DNA of 64,000 nucleotides, from NCBI RefSeq assembly GCF_007197755.1, contig NZ_CP041636.1:62001-126000 (forward strand), read 5' to 3'. Origin of the DNA: Ferrovibrio terrae (lineage in GTDB: Bacteria; Pseudomonadota; Alphaproteobacteria; Ferrovibrionales; Ferrovibrionaceae). Below, in pieces: positions 9,329 to 18,419 of this stretch (position 1 is its first letter; each line of letters begins with the position of its first letter). The translations under genes were made by a program, and so were the position numbers. Under the pieces are notes generated by a model. That model saw only the letters and a program-made list of their open reading frames with translations. It ran no database searches and had not been told where the DNA came from.

Positions 9329-10662
9329 CTCTGGTCTTTCGGCAGCAGATGCCCGGTGACCGAGCGGCGGATGTCCAGGACGTAGCGTGCCGCCGCCAGC
9401 ACCTGCTCGCGAGTCACGGCATTGACCAGCCTGGGCCAGGCCTCGACATCTTCCACGGTCAGCCCGGTGGTGAGCGCGACGCCGAAGATGCGCGCGGCAC
9501 CCGACAGGCTGTCGCGCGCATAGATCGTCTCGGCCTGCATGCCCGTCCGCGCCAGGCGCATTTCCTCGTCGGTGACGCCATTGGCCAGCAGGTCGGCGAT
9601 CACCTTGTCGAGCGCGGCCTCCACCTCGTCCAGCTTGTGGCCGTTCTTGGGTGAGGCGGCGAAGCCGAAGGTGCTCTGGTCGAGCGACATCAAGCTGTAC
9701 CAGGCGCCGGCGGAAACGGCGGAACCGTCACCCTTCACCAGGGAATTGTGCAGGCGGCCGGTCGGCGCATTGAGGATTTCCGCCAGCATGGCAAGCGGCA
9801 CGGCATGCTGCTTCTCGCCGGCTGAACGGCTCGGCGCCAGATAGCTGCGCCGCATTGAGGGCTGCGCAACGCGGGCATCCGACATGCTGAGACGACGCGC
9901 GGCCAGTTGGTTCGGTTCCTGCGGCCGGAAGCGTGGCGGGATCGGACGCATCGGGATCAGGCCGTAATATTTCTCGGCCAGTGCCTTCAGTTCGGCCGGA
10001 CGCACATCACCGGCCACGATCAGGATGGCGTTGTTCGGCGCATAATGGCTGCGATAAAAGGTCATCGCGTCGTTCAGCGTCAGCCGCTGGATTTCCGCCG
10101 GCCAGCCGATCACCGGGCGTCCATAGGGATGACTGAGATACTGCGCGGCATCCAGCTGCTCGCCGAACAGCGCGCCGGGATTGTTGTCGGTGCGGCTGAG
10201 CCGCTCCTCCATCACCACCTGCAGCTCCGGTTTGGCGTCGGACTCCTTCGGCGCGAGCTGGCTCATGCGATCCGCTTCCATGCTCATCATCAGTTCGAGC
10301 CGGTCGCGCGCGATGGTCTGGAAATAACCGGTATAGTCGGACGAGGTGAAGGCGTTATCGCGACCGCCTTCACGCGCCACGATCTTGGAATACTCGCCCG
10401 GCAGCACATTCGGCGTGCCCTTGAACATCAGATGTTCGAGATAATGCGCGACACCCGACACGCCAGGCTGTTCGTCGGCGGCGCCGACACGATACCAGAC
10501 CATGTGATGCACGATCGGCGCCCGGTGATCCTCGATCAGGATCACCTGCATGCCGTTGCCGAGCATGAACTGCGTCGGGTTGAACACCTGGGCCCGGCTG
10601 TCGGCGGCCATGCCCGCGAGACAAACGATGGCGGACAGGGCAGCGATCAGGCGTTTCGGCAC
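9325..10662 (-). CDS. M16-family zinc metallopeptidase (active subunit)
   Basis: Predicted periplasmic protease of the insulinase/PqqL group, 445 aa. A signal peptide (residues about 1-24, ending in DSRAQ) precedes the catalytic domain. The inverted zinc motif HYLEH is at about 73-77, and the third ligand Glu is expected in VMEERL (about 151-153), the correct spacing. The C-terminal domain carries the substrate-binding arm. It precedes, overlaps and is coupled to the inactive partner, then mutL. The order lipoprotein, M16, M16, mutL looks like a conserved alphaproteobacterial arrangement (recalled, not searched). Confidence 0.95.
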   Translation of the reverse strand: MPKRLIAALSAIVCLAGMAADSRAQVFNPTQFMLGNGMQVILIEDHRAPIVHHMVWYRVGAADEQPGVSGVAHYLEHLMFKGTPNVLPGEYSKIVAREGGRDNAFTSSDYTGYFQTIARDRLELMMSMEADRMSQLAPKESDAKPELQVVMEERLSRTDNNPGALFGEQLDAAQYLSHPYGRPVIGWPAEIQRLTLNDAMTFYRSHYAPNNAILIVAGDVRPAELKALAEKYYGLIPMRPIPPRFRPQEPNQLAARRLSMSDARVAQPSMRRSYLAPSRSAGEKQHAVPLAMLAEILNAPTGRLHNSLVKGDGSAVSAGAWYSLMSLDQSTFGFAASPKNGHKLDEVEAALDKVIADLLANGVTDEEMRLARTGMQAETIYARDSLSGAARIFGVALTTGLTVEDVEAWPRLVNAVTREQVLAAARYVLDIRRSVTGHLLPKDQS

Positions 10663-10690
10663 AGGCAGCTCCGTCGGCTAAAGGACTCCG

Positions 10691-11320
10691 TCAGAAGATT
10701 CCCTCAAGCGGGCCGCGCTCGCGCCGCTTGATGGTCGGGATGGTCCCGGCGCTGAGCGGCTTGCCAGTGGCGGCATTCTCGCGCAGGCGCTGGGCTTCCT
10801 TGGCCGGATCGATGGCCAGGCCAGGTTCCGTCGGTCCCTGCCAGAACATCAGGCGGTCAACGAAGCGGCTGTCGCGTTCGGCCAGCTGGGTGAATTCGTC
10901 ATTCACCTTGCGGCGGATATCGGGATCGACGTTGCCGGCGCGCGCCTGCTGCAACAGGGCCTGCTCACCGGCCGAGCGCGCCGTGGCATTCGGGCCACCA
11001 GTACGGCTGAGCGGCGTGATCTGACCGGCGGCATCGGTGCTGGCGCCGCCAAAGGCCGCAGCGGCGCGATCGCGCGCGGGCACTTCCTGCGGACGCGCGG
11101 CACCCGGCTCGGGCGGACGCAAGCCGAATTCCGGCGGCAGCACCAGCGGCGCCTTGGTCACGACGACGAATTCATCGGGGGATTTCTTGGTGATGCCGAG
11201 CGCATCGCGCGTGCTGTCGCACCCGGCGAGTGCCAGGCTGCCGACGGCGAGCGCGGTGAGGCTGAGCAGCCGCAGTGCGGGCAACCGCAGATGTCGGCCG
11301 GCAAGATTCGGTCGACGCAT
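10691..11320 (-). CDS. DUF3035 lipoprotein (BamF-like outer-membrane assembly component)
   Basis: A 209-aa lipoprotein. The N-terminus is basic and hydrophobic and ends in the lipobox LALAGC (Cys at about residue 34). The mature part begins SPDEFVVVTKAPLVLPPEFGLRPP, the hallmark of DUF3035, a family named BamF in Caulobacter, where it associates with the outer-membrane protein assembly machine. A long Pro/Ala-rich linker follows. It stands just upstream of the M16 pair with a short gap and is probably cotranscribed. Periplasmic face of the outer membrane is inferred from the lipobox (no Asp at +2). Confidence 0.88.
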   Translation of the reverse strand: MRRPNLAGRHLRLPALRLLSLTALAVGSLALAGCDSTRDALGITKKSPDEFVVVTKAPLVLPPEFGLRPPEPGAARPQEVPARDRAAAAFGGASTDAAGQITPLSRTGGPNATARSAGEQALLQQARAGNVDPDIRRKVNDEFTQLAERDSRFVDRLMFWQGPTEPGLAIDPAKEAQRLRENAATGKPLSAGTIPTIKRRERGPLEGIF

Positions 11321-11493
11321 GGAAACAGTCCCTTCTTGAACGCGAGGCGCGAGACCAACTCACACGAGGCCGGGGATTTTAGCCTTGGCACCGGCGGCGG
11401 CACAAGGGCGGCAGGCTGGCGCAGATACTCCGAAACGGCCCGGATTTCCGCGCCCGGAGCAGCCCGTTCACGCCGATATGTGCCGTGAGCGGA

Positions 11494-13452
11494 TCAGCCT
11501 GTCGCCGATGCCCGGCCGGGCAGGCGCACTGTGGCGGCGGTGCCAGCCGATTCGCTGCTTTCGATCGACAGGCTGCCACCATGCAACTCGACGAATTTCC
11601 GGCTGATCGCCAGCCCCAGGCCGGTGCCCTCGCTGCGCCGGCGGATATTCGGATCGCCCTGCCAGAAAGGCTCGAAGATGCGGGACAGGTCTTCCGGGCG
11701 GATGCCAACACCGGTATCGCGCACCCGGATGGTCAAATGGCCATCGCTGTCCTGGTTGCCGGTGACATAGATGGCGCCGCCCTGCGGCGTGAACTTGATG
11801 GCATTGGACAGCAGGTTGAGCAGCACCTGCTTGATCGCCCGCGCATCGATGCGTACCGGCGGCAGGTCGGCAGGGAACTCGTCGATCAGGTCGAGATCGG
11901 CATCCTGCGCCCTGCCCTTGACGATGGTGATGCAGTCGCCGACCACCGTGGTCAGGTCGACATCTTCGAGCGACAGTTCATAGCGCCCGGCCTCGATCTT
12001 CGACATGTCGAGAATATCGTTGATGACATGCAGCAGATGCCGCGCGCTCATCACGATATCCTCGGCATAATCGAAATACCGGTCGGAATTGGCGCCCCAC
12101 ATGCGCAGCGTGATCACCTCGGCGAAGCCGATGATGGCATTCAGCGGCGTGCGCAGCTCGTGACTCATATTGGCGAGGAATTCCGACTTGGCGCGGTTGG
12201 CGGCGATGGCGTGTTCGCGCTCGCGGGCATAGGACGAGGCCAGCCGTTCCAGATCTTCGGCCTGAGCACGCAGGCGGGAATTCGCCTCATCCAGCGCCTT
12301 CTCGGCCAGCTTGCGCTCCGAAATGTCGAGCGCAATGGAAATGATGCCGGTGACCGCACCCTGGGCATCGAACAGCGGCACCTTGCTTTCCAGCATGGTC
12401 AGATGTGGCGCATCCGCCATCTGATAGGTACGTTCGATATTCAGCACCGGCTGACGGCTGGCGATCATCGCCTGTTCGTTTTCTTCGCTGAATTGCACGA
12501 AGGCTTCGCGGTGCTCGGGCTGGATGCCCGGCAGCGGCAACTCGCTCAGATGCCGACCGATGATCTCCTCCGCCGGCAGGCCGAATACATCGGAGCAGCG
12601 ACTGTTCACCAGCATGTAGCGGCCGTCGGCATCTTTCAGCGTCACCGGGGCCGGAATGGCATCCAGCACCACGCGCAGCATTTCGCGGTTGCGTTCCACT
12701 TCTGACAGGTATTCTCCGCTGGCGCCGAGAATGGCGTTGACACGGTCGGTCAGCAGGCCGAATTCGTCGCGCTCATGCCCCTTCGGCGCCGTGATGGCGG
12801 TTTCTTTCGGCCGGCGCGGATCGGCGCGGTCGATCTGCGCCACCAGATTGAGCAGCGGCCGGGTCAGCGTGAAATAGAACAGCACCGCCAGAATGAGCGC
12901 GAGCACGAAGTTGCGCACCAGACCGGTGACGATCACCACGCCGGTGCGATTGATCACGCTGCGGGCCAGCAGCGTGCCGTCGACATGCACACGCATCTCG
13001 CCGACCAGATCGCGATCGCGTGGCCCGAAGAGCGGGCGCACCAGTATCTCTTCCGTCTCGGGCAGCAGGAAAACCAGCACGCGCGTCACCAGCGACGTAT
13101 CCATGGGGGCTTCGACGCTGCCCTGGTCGCGCTCCTGCAGCGCCATGCGGCGGCCGTAATTGTCGTAGATCTCGGCGCGCCAGACCGGCTGATACAGCAA
13201 AAGCCCGCTGACGACGCGCGCGGCCAGCTGTTCATCGAGGGCATATGCTGCCTGAGACGCCGCGTCGTTCAGCATGTCCATCACCTGCGCGACGGTGGCT
13301 TCACGCTGCGTGACTTCGTTGCGGATATCGAGAACGAGCTGGAAGAGGCTGGAGACAAAGCCAAGCACCAGCGCCGCGATGACCGTGACCTTGACCTGGC
13401 GGGCGGAAAGACGGTGACGCGCGGAGCGTCGTGCGGGTACCGGCGCGGTCAT
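11494..13452 (-). CDS. Membrane-bound PAS-domain sensor histidine kinase
   Basis: The start is placed at MTAPVPARRSARHRL; the longer frame to 13605 adds 51 residues with no domain character. One transmembrane helix lies near residues 22-42, followed by a periplasmic region of about 130 residues and a second helix near 177-200. A HAMP-like segment, a PAS domain (LDAIPAPVTLKDADGRYMLVNSRC) and a short coiled coil follow. The H-box is FLANMSHELRTPLNAIIGF, then N-box LLNLLSNAIKFTP, DTGVGI and GTGLGLAIS. No response regulator is adjacent, so the partner is unknown. It interrupts the lspA-BamF neighbourhood. Confidence 0.92.
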   Translation of the reverse strand: MTAPVPARRSARHRLSARQVKVTVIAALVLGFVSSLFQLVLDIRNEVTQREATVAQVMDMLNDAASQAAYALDEQLAARVVSGLLLYQPVWRAEIYDNYGRRMALQERDQGSVEAPMDTSLVTRVLVFLLPETEEILVRPLFGPRDRDLVGEMRVHVDGTLLARSVINRTGVVIVTGLVRNFVLALILAVLFYFTLTRPLLNLVAQIDRADPRRPKETAITAPKGHERDEFGLLTDRVNAILGASGEYLSEVERNREMLRVVLDAIPAPVTLKDADGRYMLVNSRCSDVFGLPAEEIIGRHLSELPLPGIQPEHREAFVQFSEENEQAMIASRQPVLNIERTYQMADAPHLTMLESKVPLFDAQGAVTGIISIALDISERKLAEKALDEANSRLRAQAEDLERLASSYAREREHAIAANRAKSEFLANMSHELRTPLNAIIGFAEVITLRMWGANSDRYFDYAEDIVMSARHLLHVINDILDMSKIEAGRYELSLEDVDLTTVVGDCITIVKGRAQDADLDLIDEFPADLPPVRIDARAIKQVLLNLLSNAIKFTPQGGAIYVTGNQDSDGHLTIRVRDTGVGIRPEDLSRIFEPFWQGDPNIRRRSEGTGLGLAISRKFVELHGGSLSIESSESAGTAATVRLPGRASATG

Positions 13453-13702
13453 GCCCAACCTGCAACGCGAAGTTTGCCTTCGATGCGCAGTTGGGGGGCA
13501 GCCGTCGGCGCGGCAGAAAGCTGGCCGCTGTGCGTCATCCCCCCTGCCCCGGACCGGTCTTGCCGTCCGGTCCACCCCGACCGAAGCATTCGCCTCTCGC
13601 CCCACGCCTCATCTTCAGGGGTGATGCTGCCACCATTCGTGTTCGGGCGCAACGAATCGGCAGAGCAACCACCGAAAGTGGTAATCAGGACTCTCGGGCG
13701 TC

Positions 13703-14179
13703 CTAATCTGCCGTTTTCTGGGGCCGGAAGCCGTCCGCCAGCAAAAGCAGCACGCCCACGACAATGGCGCAGTCCGCCACATTGAAGGCCGGCCAATGCC
13801 AGCCGAATGCGTGAAAGTCGAGGAAGTCGAACACGGCGCCGAAGCGGTAGCGGTCGATCACATTTCCGATAGCGCCGCCGATGATCATGCCGAGCGCCAC
13901 AGCCACCAGCCGGGAATGCGCGCGCCACAGCCACCAGAGCAGCCACACCGTCACCACGAAGGACACCGCGATCAGCGTCCAGCTGCGGCCGGCGCTGTCT
14001 TCGCTGAACATGCCGAAGCTGACGCCGGTATTCCACACCATCACCAGATTGAAGAACGGCGTCACGGTAATACCGGTCGGGTTCTGCTGCATCAGGTCGA
14101 GGAAGTAGACCTTGCTGATCTGGTCGGCGACGAAAATGCCGAGTGCGATCAGCAGGCCGAGCCTGAATGTACGGCTCAT
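13703..14179 (-). CDS. lspA: Lipoprotein signal peptidase (signal peptidase II)
   Basis: Inner-membrane aspartyl protease that removes the signal peptide from prolipoproteins after lipidation. It is 158 aa with four hydrophobic segments. Catalytic aspartates are visible in GNVIDR (D109) and FNVAD (D136), and the conserved VWNTGVSFGMF segment is present. The start overlaps the ileS stop by 4 bases (ATGA), the classic ileS-lspA coupling. The 250-base gap that follows, up to the histidine kinase, holds a 7-bp GGACCGG/CCGGTCC hairpin (13551-13573) but no clear terminator. Confidence 0.97.
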   Translation of the reverse strand: MSRTFRLGLLIALGIFVADQISKVYFLDLMQQNPTGITVTPFFNLVMVWNTGVSFGMFSEDSAGRSWTLIAVSFVVTVWLLWWLWRAHSRLVAVALGMIIGGAIGNVIDRYRFGAVFDFLDFHAFGWHWPAFNVADCAIVVGVLLLLADGFRPQKTAD

Positions 14180-17007
14180 ACGCTCACCGCTTCAACGCAG
14201 CGCTTGCACAGGTCGTCATGGCCGGGCACATGCCCGACTTCTTCCAGCACCTGCCAGCAGCGCTCGCATTTGATCCCCGAGGCCTGCTGCGGCACCACCG
14301 CCACGCCCTTGGCGTCATCGGTGCGGAAGGCGTCGGCCGGGCCGTCACCCACCTGCACGTTGATGCTCGACGTGATACAGATCTCGGCGAAATCGATGCC
14401 GTCCAGCGCCGCTTTGTCTTCCGGCACGACATAGACGGTCGGACCGGCCTGCAGGCTGGCGCCGATACGCTTCTCGGCGCGTTCGATTTCCAGCGCGCCG
14501 GTGACGGCGCGGCGCACGCGGCGCACCCGCTCCCACTTGGCGCCGAGCGCCGCATCCAGCCATTCGGCCGGGATGGTCGGGAACAGTTCACGATGCACGC
14601 TGCCGTCTTCCGATGGATAGCGCGTCAGCCAGACTTCTTCGGCCGTGAAACTGATGAAGGGGGCGAGCCACTTCACCAGGCAGTCGAACAGGTGATCCAG
14701 CACGGTGCGCGCGGCACGGCGGCGGATGCTGCCCGGCGCGTCGCAATAGAGCGCATCCTTGCGGATGTCGAAATAGAAGCCCGAGAGATCGACGGCGCAG
14801 AAATTGTAGAGCGCCACATACATGCGGTGGAAATCATACTGCTCGCAGCTTTCGCGCACGATGGTGCCCAGCTCGGCCAGGCGATGCAGCACCCAGCGCT
14901 CCAGTTCCGGCATCTGCGCATGCGGCAGGCGCTCGGCCTCCTGGAAGCCGGCGAGATTGCCGAGCAGGTAGCGCAGCGTGTTACGCAGGCGGCGATAGGC
15001 GTCCGACTGCGCCTGGATGATGGTCTTGCCGACGCTGAGATCGTCGGAATAGTCCGACGACACCACCCAGAGGCGCAGGATATCGGCGCCCGACTGCTTG
15101 ATCACATCCTGCGGCTCGGTCGTATTGCCGAGCGACTTGGACATCTTGCGGCCCTTCTCGTCCAGCGTGAAACCATGCGTCAGCACGGCGTCATACGGCG
15201 CGCGGCCGCGCGTGCCGCAACTTTCCAGCAGCGAAGAATGGAACCAGCCGCGATGCTGGTCGGAGCCTTCGAGGTACAGCGAGGCCGGCCATTTCAGGTC
15301 AGGGCGCTGCTCGAGCACGAAGCTGTGCGTCGAACCGGAATCGAACCAGACATCGAGAATGTCGGTCACCATCTTCCAGTCGGACGGCGTGTATTTGTTG
15401 CCGAGGAAGTCGGCCGGCTGGGCGGTGAACCAGGCATCGGCGCCGCCCTTCAGGCAGGCTTCCACGATACGCTCGTTCACTTCCTCGTCGCGCAGCAGCT
15501 CGCCGGTTTCCCTGTTCTCGAAGATCGCGATCGGTACGCCCCAGGCACGCTGACGGCTGATCACCCAGTCCGGGCGCTGCTCGATCATCGAATACAGGCG
15601 ATTGCGGCCGCCGGCCGGATAGAACTCGGTGGCGTCGATGGCGGCCAGCGCCTTCTTGCGCAGGTCGTTGGTGGTCATCGAGATGAACCACTGCGGGGTG
15701 TTGCGGAAGATCAGCGGCGCCTTGGAACGCCAGGAATGCGGATACTGGTGGCGCAGGCGGCCCTTGCCGAGCAGGCCGTTGGCCTCGATCAGCGTGGCGA
15801 TCACACGGCCATTGGCGTCACCCTCTTTGCCGGAATCGTCCAGCACGCGGGCCGGCCTGTCGCCACCGAAGATCGGCACATGGCGGAAGTAGCTGCCATC
15901 GGCGTCGACCGTATGCGGTACTTCGATGCCGTTGGCGGTGCCGAGATTGTAGTCGTCGGCGCCATGGCCCGGCGCGATATGCACAAAGCCGGTGCCGGCA
16001 TCCAGCGTGACGAAATCGCCAAACAGCACCGGCACGTCATACTCATAGCCCTGGCCGCGCAGCGGATGCGCGCAGATGGTGCCGGCAAGATCGGTACCCT
16101 TCAGCGTGGCCAGCACGCTGCTGCCTTCGATGGCGCAGGCCTTGCTCACGCTCTCGATCAGGTCTTTCGCGATGATCACCTCATCGCCGACCTTGGCCAG
16201 TGTCTTCTCGCCGACGGCATCGACGCGCAGTCGCACATACTCGGCGTCCTTGGCAGCGGCAATCGCGCGGTTGCCCGGCATGGTCCAGGGCGTGGTGGTC
16301 CAGATCACGACGGACGCACCTTCGGCGGCCTTCGCAACGGTCTTCACCACCGGGAATTTCACGAAGATGGTGGACGAGGTATGCTCGTGATACTCGACCT
16401 CGGCTTCCGCCAGCGCGGTGCGTTCGACGATCGACCACATCACCGGCTTCGAGCCCTTGAACAGGCCGCCGTTCATCAGGAATTTCTGGATCTCGCGCAC
16501 GATCTGGGCTTCGGCCGCGAAGCTCATGGTCGTGTAAGGCTTCTTCCAGTCGCCGATCACGCCGAGGCGCTTGAATTCCTCGCGCTGCACGCCGATCCAG
16601 TGATCGGCGAAATCGCGGCATTCCTTGCGGAACTCGTCGATCGGCACTTCATCCTTGTTCTTGCCGGCGGCGCGGTATTTCTCTTCGATCTTCCATTCGA
16701 TCGGCAGGCCATGGCAGTCCCAGCCCGGCACGTAATTGGCATCGAAGCCCATCATCTGCCGCGAGCGGTTGATCACGTCCTTGAGGATCTTGTTCAGCGC
16801 GTGGCCGATATGCAGGTTGCCGTTGGCATAGGGCGGGCCGTCATGCAGCACGAACAGCTCGCGGCCCTTGGAATCAGCCCGCAGCTTTTCGTAGAGGCCG
16901 ATCTTCTCCCAGCGGGCGAGGATTTCCGGCTCCTTGGCCGGCAGGCCGGCCTTCATCGGGAAATCGGTCGTCGGCAGGAAAACGGTGGAACGGTAGTCGG
17001 TGGTCAT
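14176..17007 (-). CDS. ileS: Isoleucyl-tRNA synthetase
   Basis: Class I synthetase charging tRNA-Ile, 943 aa. HIGH motif in NLHIGHALNK (about 65-74), editing (CP1) domain in the middle, KMSKSLGN near residue 620, and a C-terminal zinc finger (CERCWQVL ... DDLCKRC). All catalytic motifs are intact, and the length is that of the bacterial type 1 enzyme. It is the first gene of the ileS-lspA pair. About 415 bases without a gene lie upstream. Confidence 0.98.
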   Translation of the reverse strand: MTTDYRSTVFLPTTDFPMKAGLPAKEPEILARWEKIGLYEKLRADSKGRELFVLHDGPPYANGNLHIGHALNKILKDVINRSRQMMGFDANYVPGWDCHGLPIEWKIEEKYRAAGKNKDEVPIDEFRKECRDFADHWIGVQREEFKRLGVIGDWKKPYTTMSFAAEAQIVREIQKFLMNGGLFKGSKPVMWSIVERTALAEAEVEYHEHTSSTIFVKFPVVKTVAKAAEGASVVIWTTTPWTMPGNRAIAAAKDAEYVRLRVDAVGEKTLAKVGDEVIIAKDLIESVSKACAIEGSSVLATLKGTDLAGTICAHPLRGQGYEYDVPVLFGDFVTLDAGTGFVHIAPGHGADDYNLGTANGIEVPHTVDADGSYFRHVPIFGGDRPARVLDDSGKEGDANGRVIATLIEANGLLGKGRLRHQYPHSWRSKAPLIFRNTPQWFISMTTNDLRKKALAAIDATEFYPAGGRNRLYSMIEQRPDWVISRQRAWGVPIAIFENRETGELLRDEEVNERIVEACLKGGADAWFTAQPADFLGNKYTPSDWKMVTDILDVWFDSGSTHSFVLEQRPDLKWPASLYLEGSDQHRGWFHSSLLESCGTRGRAPYDAVLTHGFTLDEKGRKMSKSLGNTTEPQDVIKQSGADILRLWVVSSDYSDDLSVGKTIIQAQSDAYRRLRNTLRYLLGNLAGFQEAERLPHAQMPELERWVLHRLAELGTIVRESCEQYDFHRMYVALYNFCAVDLSGFYFDIRKDALYCDAPGSIRRRAARTVLDHLFDCLVKWLAPFISFTAEEVWLTRYPSEDGSVHRELFPTIPAEWLDAALGAKWERVRRVRRAVTGALEIERAEKRIGASLQAGPTVYVVPEDKAALDGIDFAEICITSSINVQVGDGPADAFRTDDAKGVAVVPQQASGIKCERCWQVLEEVGHVPGHDDLCKRCVEAVSV

Positions 17008-17242
17008 GGCTCAACTCGGGTGGCGCGCCAGGCCATCGGCGGCGGCGCGGAATTTCAGGAAAAAGTCGAGGATATCCCGGGCCTTAGAGAAGGACCGGGC
17101 CGCTAATTCGCGGCGCCTGAAGGTCGACCGATATGGCGAATTGCCCAAGCATGGCGATGATTTAGCATTTGAGCCGGGGGCTGTCGAGGTGGGTCGGCCA
17201 TGACGGGGATACCGGCGCGGTAATGCCCAAATTCTCCGTCGC

Positions 17243-17258
17243 CCCCGCGAAAGCGGGG
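17243..17258. repeat. Dispersed palindromic repeat, copy 1
   Basis: CCCCGC GAAA GCGGGG forms a perfect 6-bp stem capped by a GAAA tetraloop. The reverse complement of exactly this unit recurs at 17394-17409. Palindromes built on CCCCGC/GCGGGG are common between genes in alphaproteobacteria, similar to REP elements; copy number in this genome cannot be seen here. Confidence 0.65.
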
Positions 17259-17393
17259 CCCAGTTGGATGGGCTTGTGGCATCCTCAAGGAGAAGCGGAT
17301 CAAGAAATGGCGCAGGGCGTAGAAGCTTGCCTTGATCGAGCAGAGTAATCCTGATTGACGAGACCTGTATCAGGACCTGCAATCCTGACTGAG

Positions 17394-17409
17394 CCCCGCT
17401 TTCGCGGGG
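17394..17409. repeat. Dispersed palindromic repeat, copy 2 (inverted)
   Basis: CCCCGC TTTC GCGGGG is the exact reverse complement of the unit at 17243-17258. It ends 14 bases before the ribF stop, so it could also help terminate or protect the ribF transcript on the minus strand. Confidence 0.65.
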
Positions 17410-17423
17410 ACTACGGGATTAAC

Positions 17424-18365
17424 TCAGGAAGCTGCCAAAACGGCCTTCGCCGCCTCAACATCGGCGGCAATCTGGCGCTTCAGCGGCTCGGGCCCTTCGT
17501 ATTTCAGTTCCGGCCGCAGGAAGGCATGGAATTCGACCCGCAGGCGGCGCTCATACAGATCGCCGCTGAAATCGAACAGATAGACTTCCAGCTTCACATC
17601 GGTCTGGTCGAATGTCGGCCGGACGCCGAGGCTGGCCACGCCGTCATGCACTTCGCCATCCAGCACGCAGCGCACGGCATAGATGCCGAATTTCGGCACC
17701 TGGAAATCGGTCAGGGCCACGTTGGCAGTGGGATAACCCAGCTCGCGACCGCGCTTGTCGCCGTGCTCGACGACGCCGACGATTTCCCACGGCCGGCCGA
17801 GAATTCGGTTGGCGGCCGTCACGTCACCAGCTTCGAGCAAATGCCGCACGCGTGTGGACGAGAACACTTCACCGTCACCCTGTGGCGTCACGACGGTCAC
17901 GCCGATCCTGTGCTTCGCGCCCAGTTCGCGCAGCAGGTCGGTATTGCCGACGCGCGCCTTGCCGAAGGTGAAGTCGTAGCCGACCACCACATGGCTGAGC
18001 CCCAGGTCGCGGGCGAGGATATGGTCGACGAAATCCTGCGGCGACTGCGCCGCAAGTGCCGCATCGAAGGGCATCGCCAGCGTGGCATTGATGCCGAGAT
18101 CGCCCAGGATGCGCGCCTTGGTGTCCAGTGCATCGAGCCGGAAGGACGGAGAAGACGGCACGAAGAAGCGGCGCGGATGCGGCTCGAAGGTGATGACGGC
18201 GCGCGCCCGGGCTTCCCCGGCACGCTCAGCCGCCTTGTCGGCCTCGGCGTGCACGGCATTGATCAGGGCGCGATGGCCCAGATGCACGCCGTCGAAATTA
18301 CCGATGGCCGCCACGGCACCGCGAAGTGCCGGCGGAAAACTGGCGCTGGAACGCAAAAGACGCAT
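17424..18365 (-). CDS. ribF: Bifunctional riboflavin kinase / FAD synthetase
   Basis: Phosphorylates riboflavin to FMN and adenylates FMN to FAD. 313 aa, the usual size. The N-terminal nucleotidyltransferase domain has GNFDGVHLGHRALI (about 22-35) and the SSTRVRHLLEAGDV segment; the C-terminal flavokinase domain has GRPWEIVGVVEHGDKRGRELGYPTANV and the terminal VEFHAFLRPELKY region. No FMN riboswitch is visible upstream. It is followed by the palindrome-rich gap and then ileS, as in many proteobacteria where ribF and ileS are neighbours. Confidence 0.97.
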   Translation of the reverse strand: MRLLRSSASFPPALRGAVAAIGNFDGVHLGHRALINAVHAEADKAAERAGEARARAVITFEPHPRRFFVPSSPSFRLDALDTKARILGDLGINATLAMPFDAALAAQSPQDFVDHILARDLGLSHVVVGYDFTFGKARVGNTDLLRELGAKHRIGVTVVTPQGDGEVFSSTRVRHLLEAGDVTAANRILGRPWEIVGVVEHGDKRGRELGYPTANVALTDFQVPKFGIYAVRCVLDGEVHDGVASLGVRPTFDQTDVKLEVYLFDFSGDLYERRLRVEFHAFLRPELKYEGPEPLKRQIAADVEAAKAVLAAS

Positions 18366-18419
18366 GCTGGTGAACGAACCCCTGACGAATACCCAAAATT
18401 GGGACAGACGGGGGCGCCG

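Larger units (their letters stand above)
17008..17423. other. Intergenic region between ileS and ribF
   Basis: No convincing gene. It must hold the ileS promoter, but I could not pick well-spaced boxes. It contains two copies of the same GC palindrome in opposite sense (17243-17258 and 17394-17409) bounding about 135 bases, which include the smaller inverted pair CCTGAT/ATCAGG. Base composition is like its surroundings. Confidence 0.6.

Noticed and set aside
14167-17106. Very long open frame on the plus strand antisense to ileS
   Set aside because: It mirrors the codon phase of ileS, is rich in His/Arg/Gly/Gln, and has no domain. It is an artefact of high third-position GC in a long real gene.
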